Part shown: piece after piece, positions 23,584 to 35,200 of the stretch
Position numbering within the stretch: the first letter of the stretch is position 1
How the letters are laid out: each line of letters opens with the position of its first letter
Source: Seiridium cupressi
Lineage: Eukaryota > Ascomycota > Sordariomycetes > Amphisphaeriales > Sporocadaceae
Assembly: GCA_036674765.1 (NCBI GenBank)
Contig: JARVKI010000056.1
Location: 186,001-250,000, forward strand
Reading direction: 5' to 3'
DNA: 64,000 bases
The notes under the pieces: generated by a model
Databases searched by the model: none
Seen by the model: only the letters and a program-made list of their open reading frames with translations
Told to the model about the DNA's origin: nothing
Translations under genes and position numbers: made by a program

Positions 23584-24018
23584 AGACGGCATTTCTATCT
23601 GCGAGACCTTCAGGGCCCGATGCGCTGGGTTGCAAACCTGCAGGCACATGTTGCGCAATATCAGGCTGGAGTGCTTATCTTTCAAGAACGTATCATCTCA
23701 ATCGACTACTCAAAACAAGATGCTAAAAGCCTGCATCAAATTGGATGACTACGAACTGGAATAACAGGTTGACACGCGCAGAGGCGGAGGCGTTAATCGA
23801 GATGCTGCGCCTCCTCCAGTGCGAGGTGGCGGCTCAGCGGTTAGTGTGCCTTGTGAGTGCCTCCGAACTGAGCTCAAAGATCTTCAAGTAAAATGTAAAA
23901 ATCGTTGAATATAAATTCTGGAGAAGTTTTGTGAACAGGAGCTCTTCAATCTCACGGGTAGCTTTGAATACAATTGTCACCTTGATACCATTGACATCCA
24001 AGAGCCCCCCATTTGACG

Positions 24019-24915
24019 ATGCCGTCCGCAGCTGCACGTGTCGCATCGACACCCGAGCTCATGGAGCTCATATTCAAGGAGACGGACATTCGAACACTTC
24101 TTGTATCGGCTCAGCGGGTGAACAAGACATGGGGCGACATCATCCAGAACTCGCACCAAGTGCAGCGCAACATGTTCTTCAAGCCCATCGCCCCAGAATC
24201 GGACGAAGAGATCATCGAGGGCCGGACTATAAATCCTTTGCTAGCTGAAGTATTCCCAACCTTTTTCAAAACCATGCCCAAGCCAGGCGAGAGGCGGAAA
24301 CAAGGTGGAACGTCCGAGCTCAACACCTGGGCCGACGAAACGAGCTCCGGGTATGACTCGAAGCCCTTCTCCTTCATGGACGATCCACCGGTCCCTAGGC
24401 GCAGCAAGCGACTTGGTGCCTCGATAAGTAGAAGTAGGAGAGAGGCGTTTCTCCGCAAGGGCGCGAGCTGGCGTAATATTCTTGTCCAACAGCCCGCCGC
24501 ACCACACGTGGGCTACATCGAGGTCAGGGGCCCAATGCAGCGGATGTTCTACAATGACATTATCAAGAACAAGACCAATGGAGCAGGGGTCACCATGGGC
24601 ATGCTCTACGACATGGTGTATCGCTTCGTGGGCCAGAACAAAGACCGCAGTACGTTCTGCGTGTACTGGCGAGATGCACAGAAGGATAAGGCGCGAGAGT
24701 TTTACGATAACTATAACAGGGGAGAATATGGTATCCTGGCAGATTACCCAGATGATGTAGGAATTGCGGTGATACGACATGCTTACCCACTCGAGCAAGG
24801 CCAGAACGGGGATGTCGGGCAAGTATCGTCTCTTGATAAGACGTATAGGCCGGCAGGAATGCAGCTGTATAACCCAAAGCTGGTATGTTTGGCTTCAGAG
24901 GACTGGTTTGGCTAA
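24019..24915 (+). CDS. F-box-like domain protein
   Basis: Single exon, 298 residues from the ATG at 24019. The N-terminal 45 residues fit the degenerate fungal F-box: TPELMELIFKETDIRTLLVSAQRVNKTWGDIIQ, broken here as TPELMELIF / DIRTLL / AQRVNKTWGDII, i.e. proline-then-helix, leucine-rich helix, and the conserved K-x-W. The remaining part is the variable region typical of the large fungal F-box family, with no leucine-rich or WD repeats. The expected role is as a substrate adaptor of an SCF ubiquitin ligase through Skp1 binding, but many fungal members are uncharacterised. No lesion is visible. Confidence 0.75.
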   Translation: MPSAAARVASTPELMELIFKETDIRTLLVSAQRVNKTWGDIIQNSHQVQRNMFFKPIAPESDEEIIEGRTINPLLAEVFPTFFKTMPKPGERRKQGGTSELNTWADETSSGYDSKPFSFMDDPPVPRRSKRLGASISRSRREAFLRKGASWRNILVQQPAAPHVGYIEVRGPMQRMFYNDIIKNKTNGAGVTMGMLYDMVYRFVGQNKDRSTFCVYWRDAQKDKAREFYDNYNRGEYGILADYPDDVGIAVIRHAYPLEQGQNGDVGQVSSLDKTYRPAGMQLYNPKLVCLASEDWFG

Positions 24916-25976
24916 TTGAAAAGCGGTAAATATCAGAGTTCGAGATATACATTGACGCAGAAATCTTTCCTCAACTAGCAGTTACCATTGCCTAGCTGCA
25001 TTTACTACAATAGTGTATTACAAGGAAACTGCAAATGCGGGCTAACTTCCCTGCGTCTTAGCAGGTTATAAAAAAGTGTTGCTACTCGTGTATAAATTAC
25101 ACTACTGGTTCTGAACCCTAAGTTGGGTACAGGCCAAACACCTCTGATGATAAGGATGGGTCAGCTTGAAATCAGAAAGTTGATAAATAGATTGGATGTT
25201 TGGAAAGACGGTAGATAGATCCGCCTGTCATGCGGAATATCGTGTACTGGACAGATCTGAACGAGGCTACCAAGCGTACAACGATGCCAAAGCAAAGAAT
25301 TAGTGCCAGTAACTTAGTAGCCAGAGTTAGCTTTACAATAAACCAAACGATCAAGGTGGTACTTTTGGGCTATATGAATTGATCATTTAGCTTTGATGGT
25401 AGAGAAACTTTGTAAAACACAGGCCATTCTTGAGTAAAATAATTTATAAGTGGCCCCAATCAATGCGTGTACTCCTAGCACCATCTGGCGTACAGTTCCA
25501 ATTTGCTCGTTATATCACGAGCCATCCGCCAATACGTTTGTCAATTCTCCATCTCACGGCCGTCATTTGGCCTGTTCCGAGTCTAATGAGCATAACCGTC
25601 AGACTATATAGCCACCATTGTAGGAACCGATTATCTGGAAAAAATGGCTCACAGGATTCATCTCGAATCCATCGAACAGATGTGTTGGAGAAAACATTGG
25701 GAGACGCGTCACAAACGTCGCAAACAACTGTTATGCCATGCACCATCAAAGGAGAGATATACGATGACCGTCTCTTTGTTCAGGGCAGCAATTGAATTCT
25801 AAGATGACTGCGTTGTGGTAGCTTCAGAAACATGGGTTGCAGTTCAACTACGCTCAACTTTTCCAAGTTGTATGCTGGCACGTTATATAACAAGAGCCAG
25901 GTCATTGCGTATCATTACAGTTGTCCATCTCTTCTGGACAATCTAACTATTAGTCATGACTCATTCCTCGTGCCAT
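24916..25976. other. Intergenic, no gene seen
   Basis: 1.1 kb of mostly AT-rich sequence. Short frames on both strands are not protein-like. Confidence 0.45.
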
Positions 25977-27664
25977 TTAAGCATATCGCACACTTCCCTG
26001 CGGCTGCAAACCGCCCCCTCCGTGCGCCTCTGTCTCCTTCTCATGGCCAACACCGCCTGTGCTAGCCAAATCTCCAGGAGTCGGTCCCCTGCCAACCTCT
26101 TCAACCACCTTCTCATCGGCCCGGCCGCCCTCGGCACTTTTGAGGACCTCCATGAGCTGCCTGGCACCCAGCGGCCAAGGTACGATTTCGCCCTTGCCTC
26201 CATCACTGACGAGACCCTGGTGAGGTTTCACCTCGCCACGCAGAACACGCTCGGGAGTAATGCCCTTCTCAGCATAGAAAGCAGCGTTCGCATCTGGACG
26301 CTGTACAATAACAGTTCCGTCTGCCTGGATGCCAGCATAAAAGCCGCGAGACTTCATGTAACTCCAAACCGGCTTGCCGGCACCAACTGCGGCATCTAGT
26401 GAAGCGCCAGCTCCAACAGGGCCAGCTACAACAGCGATCTCACCTCCGAGGCTGAAACGCGGCTTTGTGAAGGCCTTCACTGCTTCTTCGGTGTTGAGCA
26501 CACAGACACAATCGTATATGTCCAGTCCGACCATGAACCCCGCTCCAAGAGTGTGGACGAGGAAGCCGGACGGCGGTGACCAGGAACCATCTGGTAGTCG
26601 AGACATGACAATACCGGAGCCCGAGGCACCAGAGATGTGTAGACCAGTGCGAAAGACGGTGAAGATGGCAATACCCTTCGCTTGTGCGATCGCTTTGGCG
26701 GGGACCTTGACCAAGGTCTTTGCCTTCGGATTTTGTGCTGGTCCAGGGTTTGTTGCATGACCCGGGGAGGGAGGTGGGTGGGAATTCGACTCGGTGTAGA
26801 ATCCGTCTTCTATTGCGAAGAGGTTAGCAATGGCTAAATCGGTAGAGAGGGGGATGGGGAAAACGTACTGCAGAAAGACTTCAAGATACGAGCTGCTTTG
26901 TCACACTCCTTGTCCATGCTTGTTGGCCAAAAAGCCTCGGATCCAAGCTTGTTGGTCAATTTGTTGACAGGCACACCAGCCTTGACGCTAAAGTCATAGA
27001 AGCGCTCACCAAACGACTTTTTCTTCTTCGCATCCGTGACATGATCATGTCCCCCGGCAGCTCCTGCAGCACCCGCGACTCCTGCCACTCCCGCTGCGGG
27101 AGCCGCATATCCGTGTTGCTGGCCCGCGGGGGATCCAGCACCATGCATTTCAGCGCCACCAGGCGGGGGTGCAAAGTACGGCACCTGCCCTTGTCCTTGG
27201 CTTGAGCCAGGTCTCGAATTTGGCCGAGGTGGTAGAATAGGTGGTTTCTCATCTTCGGGAATGTTCAGGCCCGGCGTAGGCTCATAGCTAGGTGGTGGCT
27301 GATGGTGGTCCGTCGGGTTCGACTGCAGCGGGTGATATGGCTGGTATGTCTGGTTCGGAGGTGGGCCTGATGGTGGCGGCGGGTAATAGTCTTGCTGGTG
27401 TTGTGATGTCGGCGGAGGGCCAGCTGGCGGAGGGGGGTAGTATTCTTGATTTTGCTGTGCTGGCAGGTGACCAGAAGGGGGTGGAGGATAAACCTGCTCT
27501 TGGTACTGAGGAGGTTGTTGCGCTGCTGCTGCATGATCGCTGCCCTGTTGGTGAGTGGGTGGAGTGCCACCAGATAGTTCGGCGGCAGTGCCACCGGCTA
27601 CGCTGTTGGTCTCGGCATAGTAATCGGGATTCGTGCCGTGCGAGTTGTTCGGGTGGGCGCTCAT
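25977..27664 (-). CDS. SYLF/Ysc84 (DUF500) domain protein with proline-rich N-terminus
   Basis: Two exons, 27664-26869 and 26809-25977 (59-nt intron, phase 1); 542 residues. The junction restores the family block SFCKDGFYTE. I took the ATG at 27664; an in-frame ATG 61 codons upstream would add a cysteine-rich leader of poor quality. Residues 1-190 are low-complexity, with repeated YPPPPSGPPP-type units (at least four), then a Gly/Ala-rich linker, then the SYLF domain from about residue 210: GERFYDFSVKAGVPVNKLTN, KAIAQAKGIAIFTVFR, and GFMVGLDIYDCVCVLNTEEAV. The family (Ysc84/Lsb3, SH3YL1) binds phosphoinositides and actin at endocytic patches; the polyproline units are likely ligands for SH3-domain partners. 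Unlike yeast Ysc84 there is no C-terminal SH3 domain. Confidence 0.9.
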
Positions 27665-28880
27665 TGCTGGTAGTGATTGTTCGTGATAGATGGTGGTGGT
27701 GTTGAGGGGCAGATGTTGCTGAAGCGTTGTTGTTTGAAATCGAAAGTTTGTCAGGTGGACTTGTCTATGACGAGTTCCAAGGCAGCTTGGGATGATGGAG
27801 CAAAGACAATAAATACACGTACAGAGCTCACTAGAAGCAGGCGTCAAGATAAAGTTGGATATAGAGCCAACAAACCTGCAAGCTTGGTCCCGGCTTGCAT
27901 GCTCACATCATGGCGCCCAAACGCGTGGTAGCAGTGGCTCACACCAATCGCAACTGTGGCCCCCAGCGCATGCAGCTCAGACGACAGACGACTGCCGTGC
28001 AACACCTAATTGGGCTTCAAGCCATCCAGAATGGGGCCGTCCAGCACTTACTATTCCACACAAGCGAGACATTACATGGCAGCGGCGAGCTACATTACGA
28101 CAGCTCTGCGTGTCGACCAATCAACACAGCTTTCGAGGGCTGATGGGTTGAGGCACGGGTGCTATGAGGGGGAACAGGAGCTGCACGGCAACTGATGTCA
28201 TCGCCACAAAGTGGGCGGAGCAGGGCGGCCAGTCCCTGCCAAGCTGTGCAGCGGTCGAGGCGCAGCCCAATTTCCGTGGGCTAGACTGCCGAAAATAGTG
28301 GATTTAGCGCTTGACCCTGGCTTCGATATGGCAATTCAATGTTCTTCGAAGAGGAGCACATTTCGACATGTAGATAATCCAAGTCAATAATTATCACTCT
28401 GATGGAACTGTTCTATACTGTTCGATACACGAGTCGCGATTTCCATAAACGTCAGTCAAGGCAATGATTTGTTTGCCGGAATGAGATAAGATGGATAGAC
28501 GCAGGTGACGATACGCGCTTTAGCCAAAAGTCAGGCCGCGCGACTCTGAAAACGATTACTATGGCTCCGCAGTGTGAGGCGAGGGAGTAGTTGAAATGAC
28601 CTGCAGGGAACAGGAGGAGAATCACATGCCGACGTGAATGGAGAGAGCTGGGACACTGAGAGCATTCGATCAAATGTCAGTTTTTGATCCTCACAAAGGC
28701 ATGTATGAACGAACCAGCAAAAGTTCATATGCGAAACAAGTCCATCGAACCCCTGTACCTCAAATTCAGACCCTTAACGCCAACGGAAAAGCTCGAACTG
28801 CGAGCGTCAGAATATTCCACATTATCCAGGCTATCCGAATCCAAACTCCATTGCTATGCCAAATAACCCCACAGTCCTAA
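27665..28880. other. Intergenic, promoter side of the SYLF gene
   Basis: 1.2 kb, 5' flank of the SYLF gene running into the 3' end of the M13 remnant. No gene recognised. Confidence 0.45.
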
Positions 28881-29440
28881 TTACCACAGCTGACAGACAG
28901 GAGCTTTCTTCCTGCAGTTGAATGCATCCCTGAAAACCTGCGAATTCTGCGTCGTGGCTGTGATTCTTGCCTCATGAGGCGGATAATCCTGAGTGGCAGC
29001 CTCCTTCTCCTTCACTAGGTCTACAGCATCATTGCGATGACAGAAGAACTGCGCCATGGAGACAAAAAACAGCTGATCAATACTAAATGAGTCGAGTCCG
29101 GAAAGTCTCATGTTCTTCTCAGGCTCAAGAGCCTTGCGCTTGGTACAAGCAGCGTAGGAGGTCTCGATACTGCCATTATCGGTGATGGTCTCTCCTAGTG
29201 TGTTTGTCCATTTGCACCGACGGTTTGGTTCGTGGCTGGATCTATGACCAGCGTATTCGGAGTCGGGTAGTCTGCATGCGCACTTATGCTTTCGGTCTGG
29301 TTTACGAAACAGGTCGAAGGCTCGATGGATCTAGCCACTGCCTCATCGTCCCACTGAGACGAGTTTTTTCGTCCATTAAGACAACTGCCCGAAAGAGTGA
29401 AGGAAATCGTGACACAGGAACTTTCCGATTGAATGTCAAG
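28881..29440 (-). pseudogene. M13 (neprilysin-like) metallopeptidase, C-terminal relic
   Basis: Recognisable M13 blocks are strung along the minus strand in the right order but not in one frame: SIGKFLCHDFLHSFG, the HExxH zinc region with Glu replaced by Asp (HDFLH, 29411-29397); the segment around QWDDEAVARSIEPSTCFV; then NGQ/TLGETITDNGS, the second zinc-glutamate region; and LRLSGLDSFSIDQLFFVSMA with the C-terminal DAFNCRK..C.LW. A frame shift lies between the zinc motif and the QWDD block (about 29375-29390), and another near 29195-29205, where ACACAC looks like a 2-bp slippage insertion. The N-terminal two-thirds (signal anchor, cysteines, substrate region) is missing. The M13 family are zinc-dependent, usually membrane-anchored or secreted peptidases. 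Confidence 0.82.
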
Positions 29441-32211
29441 ACATATCTCTTAGCTATTAATTATTAAATTAAACGTTTAGCTGCTCGAAGTGACTGTATG
29501 ATGTTTCATCTGAACCTCACCTGATGCTAGATGATGACCCTTTATCATATTACTTGTAAGTGCTACGTCTAACAATGTGGCTGCTCATGTTCAGCCGTAT
29601 ATAATACCATACTGTAGCAAAGGAACAAGCTTAGACTGAAGACCTAGCATCGACTTCATCAACTGGGGCAGATTATATATGCTTGGTCCGGGATTACGAT
29701 CGAAGAGACATTTCATGATAGAATTAAGGTGCGAGTCGTTGTGCTCAGCCTAACTAATCCCTGCAGCGATCGATTTCGGTAAGATTTCCATGCGCAGACT
29801 GGCTTAGGGCTGACAATCCTCAAGCCAAGCGATATGAAAGGATCGACTCGATCAGCATCGGCCATTTGTTACGATCGCAAACACGCCGTGTAAATATCTC
29901 GGCTAGCTTCCGTGAATGGCAAGTTGGCACCAGCAGCTGAGATCTTCTGCGATATATCATGAGGCCAGAGCTCCTTCAGAATGATACGACAACTTCTCTG
30001 ACTAGTGCAGCATTGTATTGGCTAGCTGGCGAGAAGAAGACGGAAACAGAGTTTTACATCATTCGGATTCTAAATTCATTGTTGTAGATGTGCTTTTTAT
30101 GGAACCAAGGGATGAATATGCCATAAGCATTCTAGTGTGATTTCTTAGGCCCAGCCCCAACACCTACAAACCTACGATCAAGCGCTGCATTTTGATGAAT
30201 CCCAGCTCAAGTGATATGGCGACATCCTTATGGAGTCCGCACAAGCAAAGAACTAGATATTATTTATGCGTGGCTTTGAAGTTTGAGCGATGTCGGACAT
30301 ATACACCACAGTAGGAGTTTCTACCTGCAACGTCGATATTTATAGCTTTGCGACCAGAGTGGTCCGTTCCAGGGATTTTGCGGAGGGGGGGGGGCACTGC
30401 GAACGGTGGGGCTGTCACTCCCTATTCCTGTCCTGAGGCGGGCTTACAGGGTACAATGTAAATATCTGACATTCGATAGCGATAAGCCACTCGGAACTCT
30501 TAGCATATCTGCCCTAATTTAATTAGCTTAGCTGGAACCAACGTGTCGTACTGTAGTGACATCTGAGGTTGGCGCCCGATCTACCGTGGTTGCCGTCCAT
30601 ATGCCCCAGCTGCCGTCTACTGGGAATCTCGTTTCTCATCCTTGAATTGAGGAAGGCGTCATTTGATCATAGTGGCAGGTGGACGAGGTATAGTGGCGTT
30701 GAAAAGAAATTTCGACTAACTACAATGCAGGTCTGATCAACGGTCATGCTTGTCAGTATCGCATGCCCTCTTTCTGCACGAAAAGCGATCGCCGCGGTAT
30801 CAAATCCTTGCTGTATTAGGTAATGCCTAGTGCTAGCAAGTGCCTACATATTGTGTCTTACATGCTGGGGACTTAAGTTACGCGTCAAGCAGTTCTACAG
30901 GGCCTTCCTGACATTTTAATCATTGTACGATTTGGGTTTTACAATTGCTCGCACAGTCATTGTAATGGTTCAGTTCCACTATCCACCTAATGCGGCATAG
31001 AGTCTCAGTGGCCGCATGCTCAACGGTCAAACGGACTCGAGGATGATATATCAGAGGGATCACGTCTATCTGCGGAAAGTTTACTGGAGAGGTAGCTCCA
31101 ACAAATTGGTCGAGCGACTCCCTACTGTAAGATTGTTCGTCTTATTGCCGCGATGATCAGCACTCAATACCTCCACCGAGAGACAGACTGATTGTACTGC
31201 TCGAGGCGATTGCCAAGCCAGGTCTCTCCGCGACAGAAATGTGAGGTGTTCCAGGACTACATATCTGTCAGCATCGAAGGACCTAGCTTCCACGTGGTTT
31301 TAAGCAGTCTGCACTTTGACACCTTCGAATATTGGGTCAACGTGTAGTCATGAGACACATTGCCTCTTTGTAGATATATAATTCCGCCTTATATCTCTCT
31401 ACATTGTTTCACACCGTTTCCCCCGCCACAGAATACACCCAGCATGTGGCCGTAAGACTTCCCGTCCCGATAGAATTTGAGCCAAGCCAAGCACTTGGTT
31501 GGTGATAACCTAATCTGACTGCACATTGATGATGTTGGAATGGGGTGATGATGGAAGGGCCGCGATTGCATCTCGGAAATTTTCTGTCTGATAGCTCAGG
31601 TAACAAGTGTGAAATTCCCAAGCGAATGGTTTGAAAAGCCCCTAAATGTTGTTCAACGGTTGCGACCAACGACCTTCGATCTCGATAAAGGAGGGCGTAC
31701 GGGATGTTCCCGAGCTCAGAGTGGGCCTACCACTAATTAAGCTTAGCAAGCTTTGAGCTTGCGCCTCGCCCATTGGAGTGCAGGTGGTGCATGGATGGGG
31801 CTAATCAGGAGGTCGTTGCGATGTCGTGTCAATCCGGATCTGACACTTTGCAACATCGCAGTTCTTGCAACCTGTTGGCATCGACACCGTCATCTCCAGT
31901 GCTCGCGTCGACACGGCATGGAGCGTTTTTTGTAACGATATTGGGGTTCCGGCTGTTCTTGTATATGTACGTGCGCCCTTTCCTGCCCGCCACCTGCTGT
32001 TGGAATCGCTGCACGCCTCGGAAACGGCTGGCCCGGCTGCATGGTCTCAGTCCGCGGATTCCAGCCTGCGCCATGTCATGATGGAGGCGCGCAAGACCAA
32101 GGCTCTGCGCAAAAGAAACCCCCTTTATTCTGACATGTCCGCGCATCTAGTACCATTCCATCATCAGCCTTTCGATCGACTTTCAGTATTTTCCTTTAAT
32201 ATACCGCCGTC
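29441..32211. other. Gene-free stretch upstream of sec16
   Basis: 2.8 kb without a convincing gene; includes a run of ten G at 30385-30394. The right-hand part is the sec16 promoter/5' UTR. No further M13 block was found. Confidence 0.45.
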
Positions 32212-35200
32212 ATGGCGTCAGATACCCTCAACGCATCATGGCATCCCGCCTTTATGCCAAACTCCCACGCCGAAGGCTCCGTCCGGCATCAAATTCCCGA
32301 ACACGAACCCCAGCAACCGGAAGACGAGTCAACGACAGAGCAAGCCCAGTCACAAGACATTCAAGAAACATCAAGTCACGAGATACCCGACGAAGCCACA
32401 GCCATAGAGTCTACAAATCCAAACCAGGGCGCGTTTCTCGATCAGTTCGAAGATGACGACCCTGAAGCGGCAGGCTGGGACCTTGGGAATGCTGAAGCGA
32501 ACTTGCCATCAGCACCGCGAGACGACCAGGCCCTTGACGCCGAACCTGCTGCTGTCGAGGAAGCCACAGCCTACGCGCCAGAATCTGCTTCGCAGTCCAA
32601 AGCAGCCAAGCACTCCAGCACCGTTTCATTTGCACGGACTGCGCAAGAAGTCAACTGGAACGACGACGAAGATGCTGAGTGGAATCTGCAGCGGTCCGAA
32701 ACCGATCCTTTCAAGTTCATGGCTGCCAGTGAAAGGACAAATTCCTTTCCTGCTGTACCACCAGTCGAGACGAACGAGGAGGAGTTCTTGGACCAACAAT
32801 CGCCGCCTCCAGCAACCCAGGCACAAGAGATCATGCAGGAATTGGAGCAGGGGGAAGCGCAACAACATGATCTAACGCCTCAGCCAGATTTCCTCAAGAG
32901 CTTCGATGACGAGGATTCTTCCTTCCCGGTCGGTGGCGACATGGTGGGCGCCGATGAGGCAGCAGACGGTGCTCGCTTTGAGGAAGGTCTACCGTTGATC
33001 CCACATGATGACCACGAAAACATTGGCAACGTCGAAGCACCGAGTTCCTATGTCCTCGAACCCTCATTTGCTGATGAGACTGGAGGCGATGACTTTTTCA
33101 GTCAAATACAGGGCGGCGAGAAGCAGGAGGCCGAAGAGTTTGACGTGAATCCGTCCCTGCAGCGCAAGGACACGAGCGTCTTCACGACTCTCTCAACCGG
33201 CGCCAACGCTTTCGAACCAGAAACGCCGACTGTTGCTGAGAACGACGAATTTGAACCTGTCCCCCCCACAGTCGAGGCCGGCGAATCTACGTCCGAGAAT
33301 GCGCTGTCTACCGATGTTGCGCCTGGAGAGCAGAAGGCGGAAGAGTCCAACGAAGCGGACGCCAAGTGGGCAGCTGCATTTGACGAGGATGACGATTTCC
33401 TTCTCGAAGACTCGGCTACCGAGGATAAAGAGCTCGACCCAGCTGCTTTCTTTGGCAGCGATGACGAGGGTTTCCTGGAGGACGACGTGGACGACGCCTC
33501 AACGCCGGCATTATCCCAACCAGTCCAGCAGACTCCTACGCAGGCACCAAACCCCGCCACCAGCAGTCGATATACACCAGCTGCTGTGCCTGCGCAGGCC
33601 CAGCCATTGCTGAACACTTTCAACTCTACTCCGGACAGACCACAAGTGCAGCATGCCTACGCCCCTCAGTACGCCCCTACGGGCGCCGTCTCGACAACAC
33701 CGTACGGTGCGCCGCTACAACCAAAACCAGAAGCGTCCAGGGCACAGAGTTTTGCGGCCAAGTCCAAGGGCGGATATGCGTCTCCATATGACCTACCGAT
33801 GGATGTTGTGCGCGCACCAAGGCAGCGTAGCAGTATGCAGCAACTCCCACGTACAACGTTGGCTCCTTCTGCACCGCCTGCGGCTCCTGTTCGCTCCACG
33901 AGTATGTACGCGCAGCTTTCACCTGCTGCCGGGGCTCCGTCATCCATGCCATCGCCGCCATCCTCAAGTGGCTCGAATCAACCAGCCCCCAATCTCAAGC
34001 CGGCACCTAAACTGTCGTCCAAGTCGAGCTTCTTCGAGGATCTTCCAATCACTTCGAAGCCGCGGTCAGCTTCGCGTCAAAACAGTCTGCCATCTCCACA
34101 GCATCCTCATGGTCAACCCCCACATGCTCCTCCTCCCGGTCCTCCTTCAGGCTCTCTCCAAGGTTCTCCGATGCCACATCTTCCCACACAATCACCAAGT
34201 AGCGTCGCCGGGCTAGTTGCACCAGAGCGACAGAGCCCGTATGCCCCATTGCAGAGTTCTCCACAGCATTCAGGGGCACCTGCGACAAACCGATATTCCC
34301 CAGCTCCGTCTCAAGGATCTGCGGCCGGTAGCATGGCGCCTCCTGTAGCCTCGACGAGTCGCTATTCCCCAGCTCCCCCCAGCCGTTCGAACAGTGCAAC
34401 ATACCCCCATGTTCCACCTCCAGTCCTCGCTCATCAGCCAAGAACCTCCAGCCCTCTTGCTCAATTTGAGAAGTCCAATGAATTTGCGCAGAACAAGAAC
34501 GCGACGAGTCCGGGTCAGGGGCCATCATTGTCGCGAAACTTTTCGTCTCAGCATGAACCTCGCCTCACCAGAGTGCCATCATTGCCACCTACCAGAGAAG
34601 TAGAGGAGGATGGACTTGCATCAATGATGCAGTCGCCGCCACCCATGGCAGCAGCGTCACGTTATAGTCCTCAACGAACGAGAAGGACGCCGCCACCGAC
34701 AGCCTCTCCAGCGACGAGCACTTTGTCTCCCCCGAAGCGACCCGCCTCGAATTATGCTCCCGTCTCGCATTCAGCCATTCCCACCAGGGAAGTCAGCTTT
34801 GCTCCTCCGCCTAGGTCGCAAACTCAATCTCCTGGCGCGTTGCACGGCCGGGCACCTTTGAGGTCCACGGATGCCATTCCCAGGCCGTCTTCCGCACAAG
34901 GTCCAACTTCGCCTCGGCAAGTTTCATCGGCACAACCTCATCCGCCAGTCACTCGCACCCGGGGCATGTCACAAGTCTTGAACTTGGTTCCGCCAACAGA
35001 CGGTCGCGAACTCGACCCTCTGCAGAGGTGGCGAGGTGCCCCGTCAATATCGTGGGGCCTCGGAGGCGCTATAGTTACTTCATTCCCAAAAGATGTCCCG
35101 CGCTACGGTATGAGCCAAGCCCTTCCAATGATTCTTCGAAGCCCTGGCGAGGTCAAGGTGCAGCACATCAAGGACGTGCAGCCTATTGAGGAGCGTCTCG

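Larger units (their letters stand above)
21257..24018. other. Gene-poor stretch with a few unplaced coding-like fragments
   Basis: 2.8 kb. Apart from the two fragments listed separately (22218-22580 and 23205-23583) nothing was recognised. A third short coding-like frame at about 23760-23890 (RAEAEALIEMLRLLQCEVAAQ) reads like an amphipathic helix but is too short to assign. Confidence 0.4.

Noticed and set aside
30385..30394. Run of ten G residues
   Set aside because: A simple homopolymer with no second G-run nearby to make a quadruplex; not treated as a feature.
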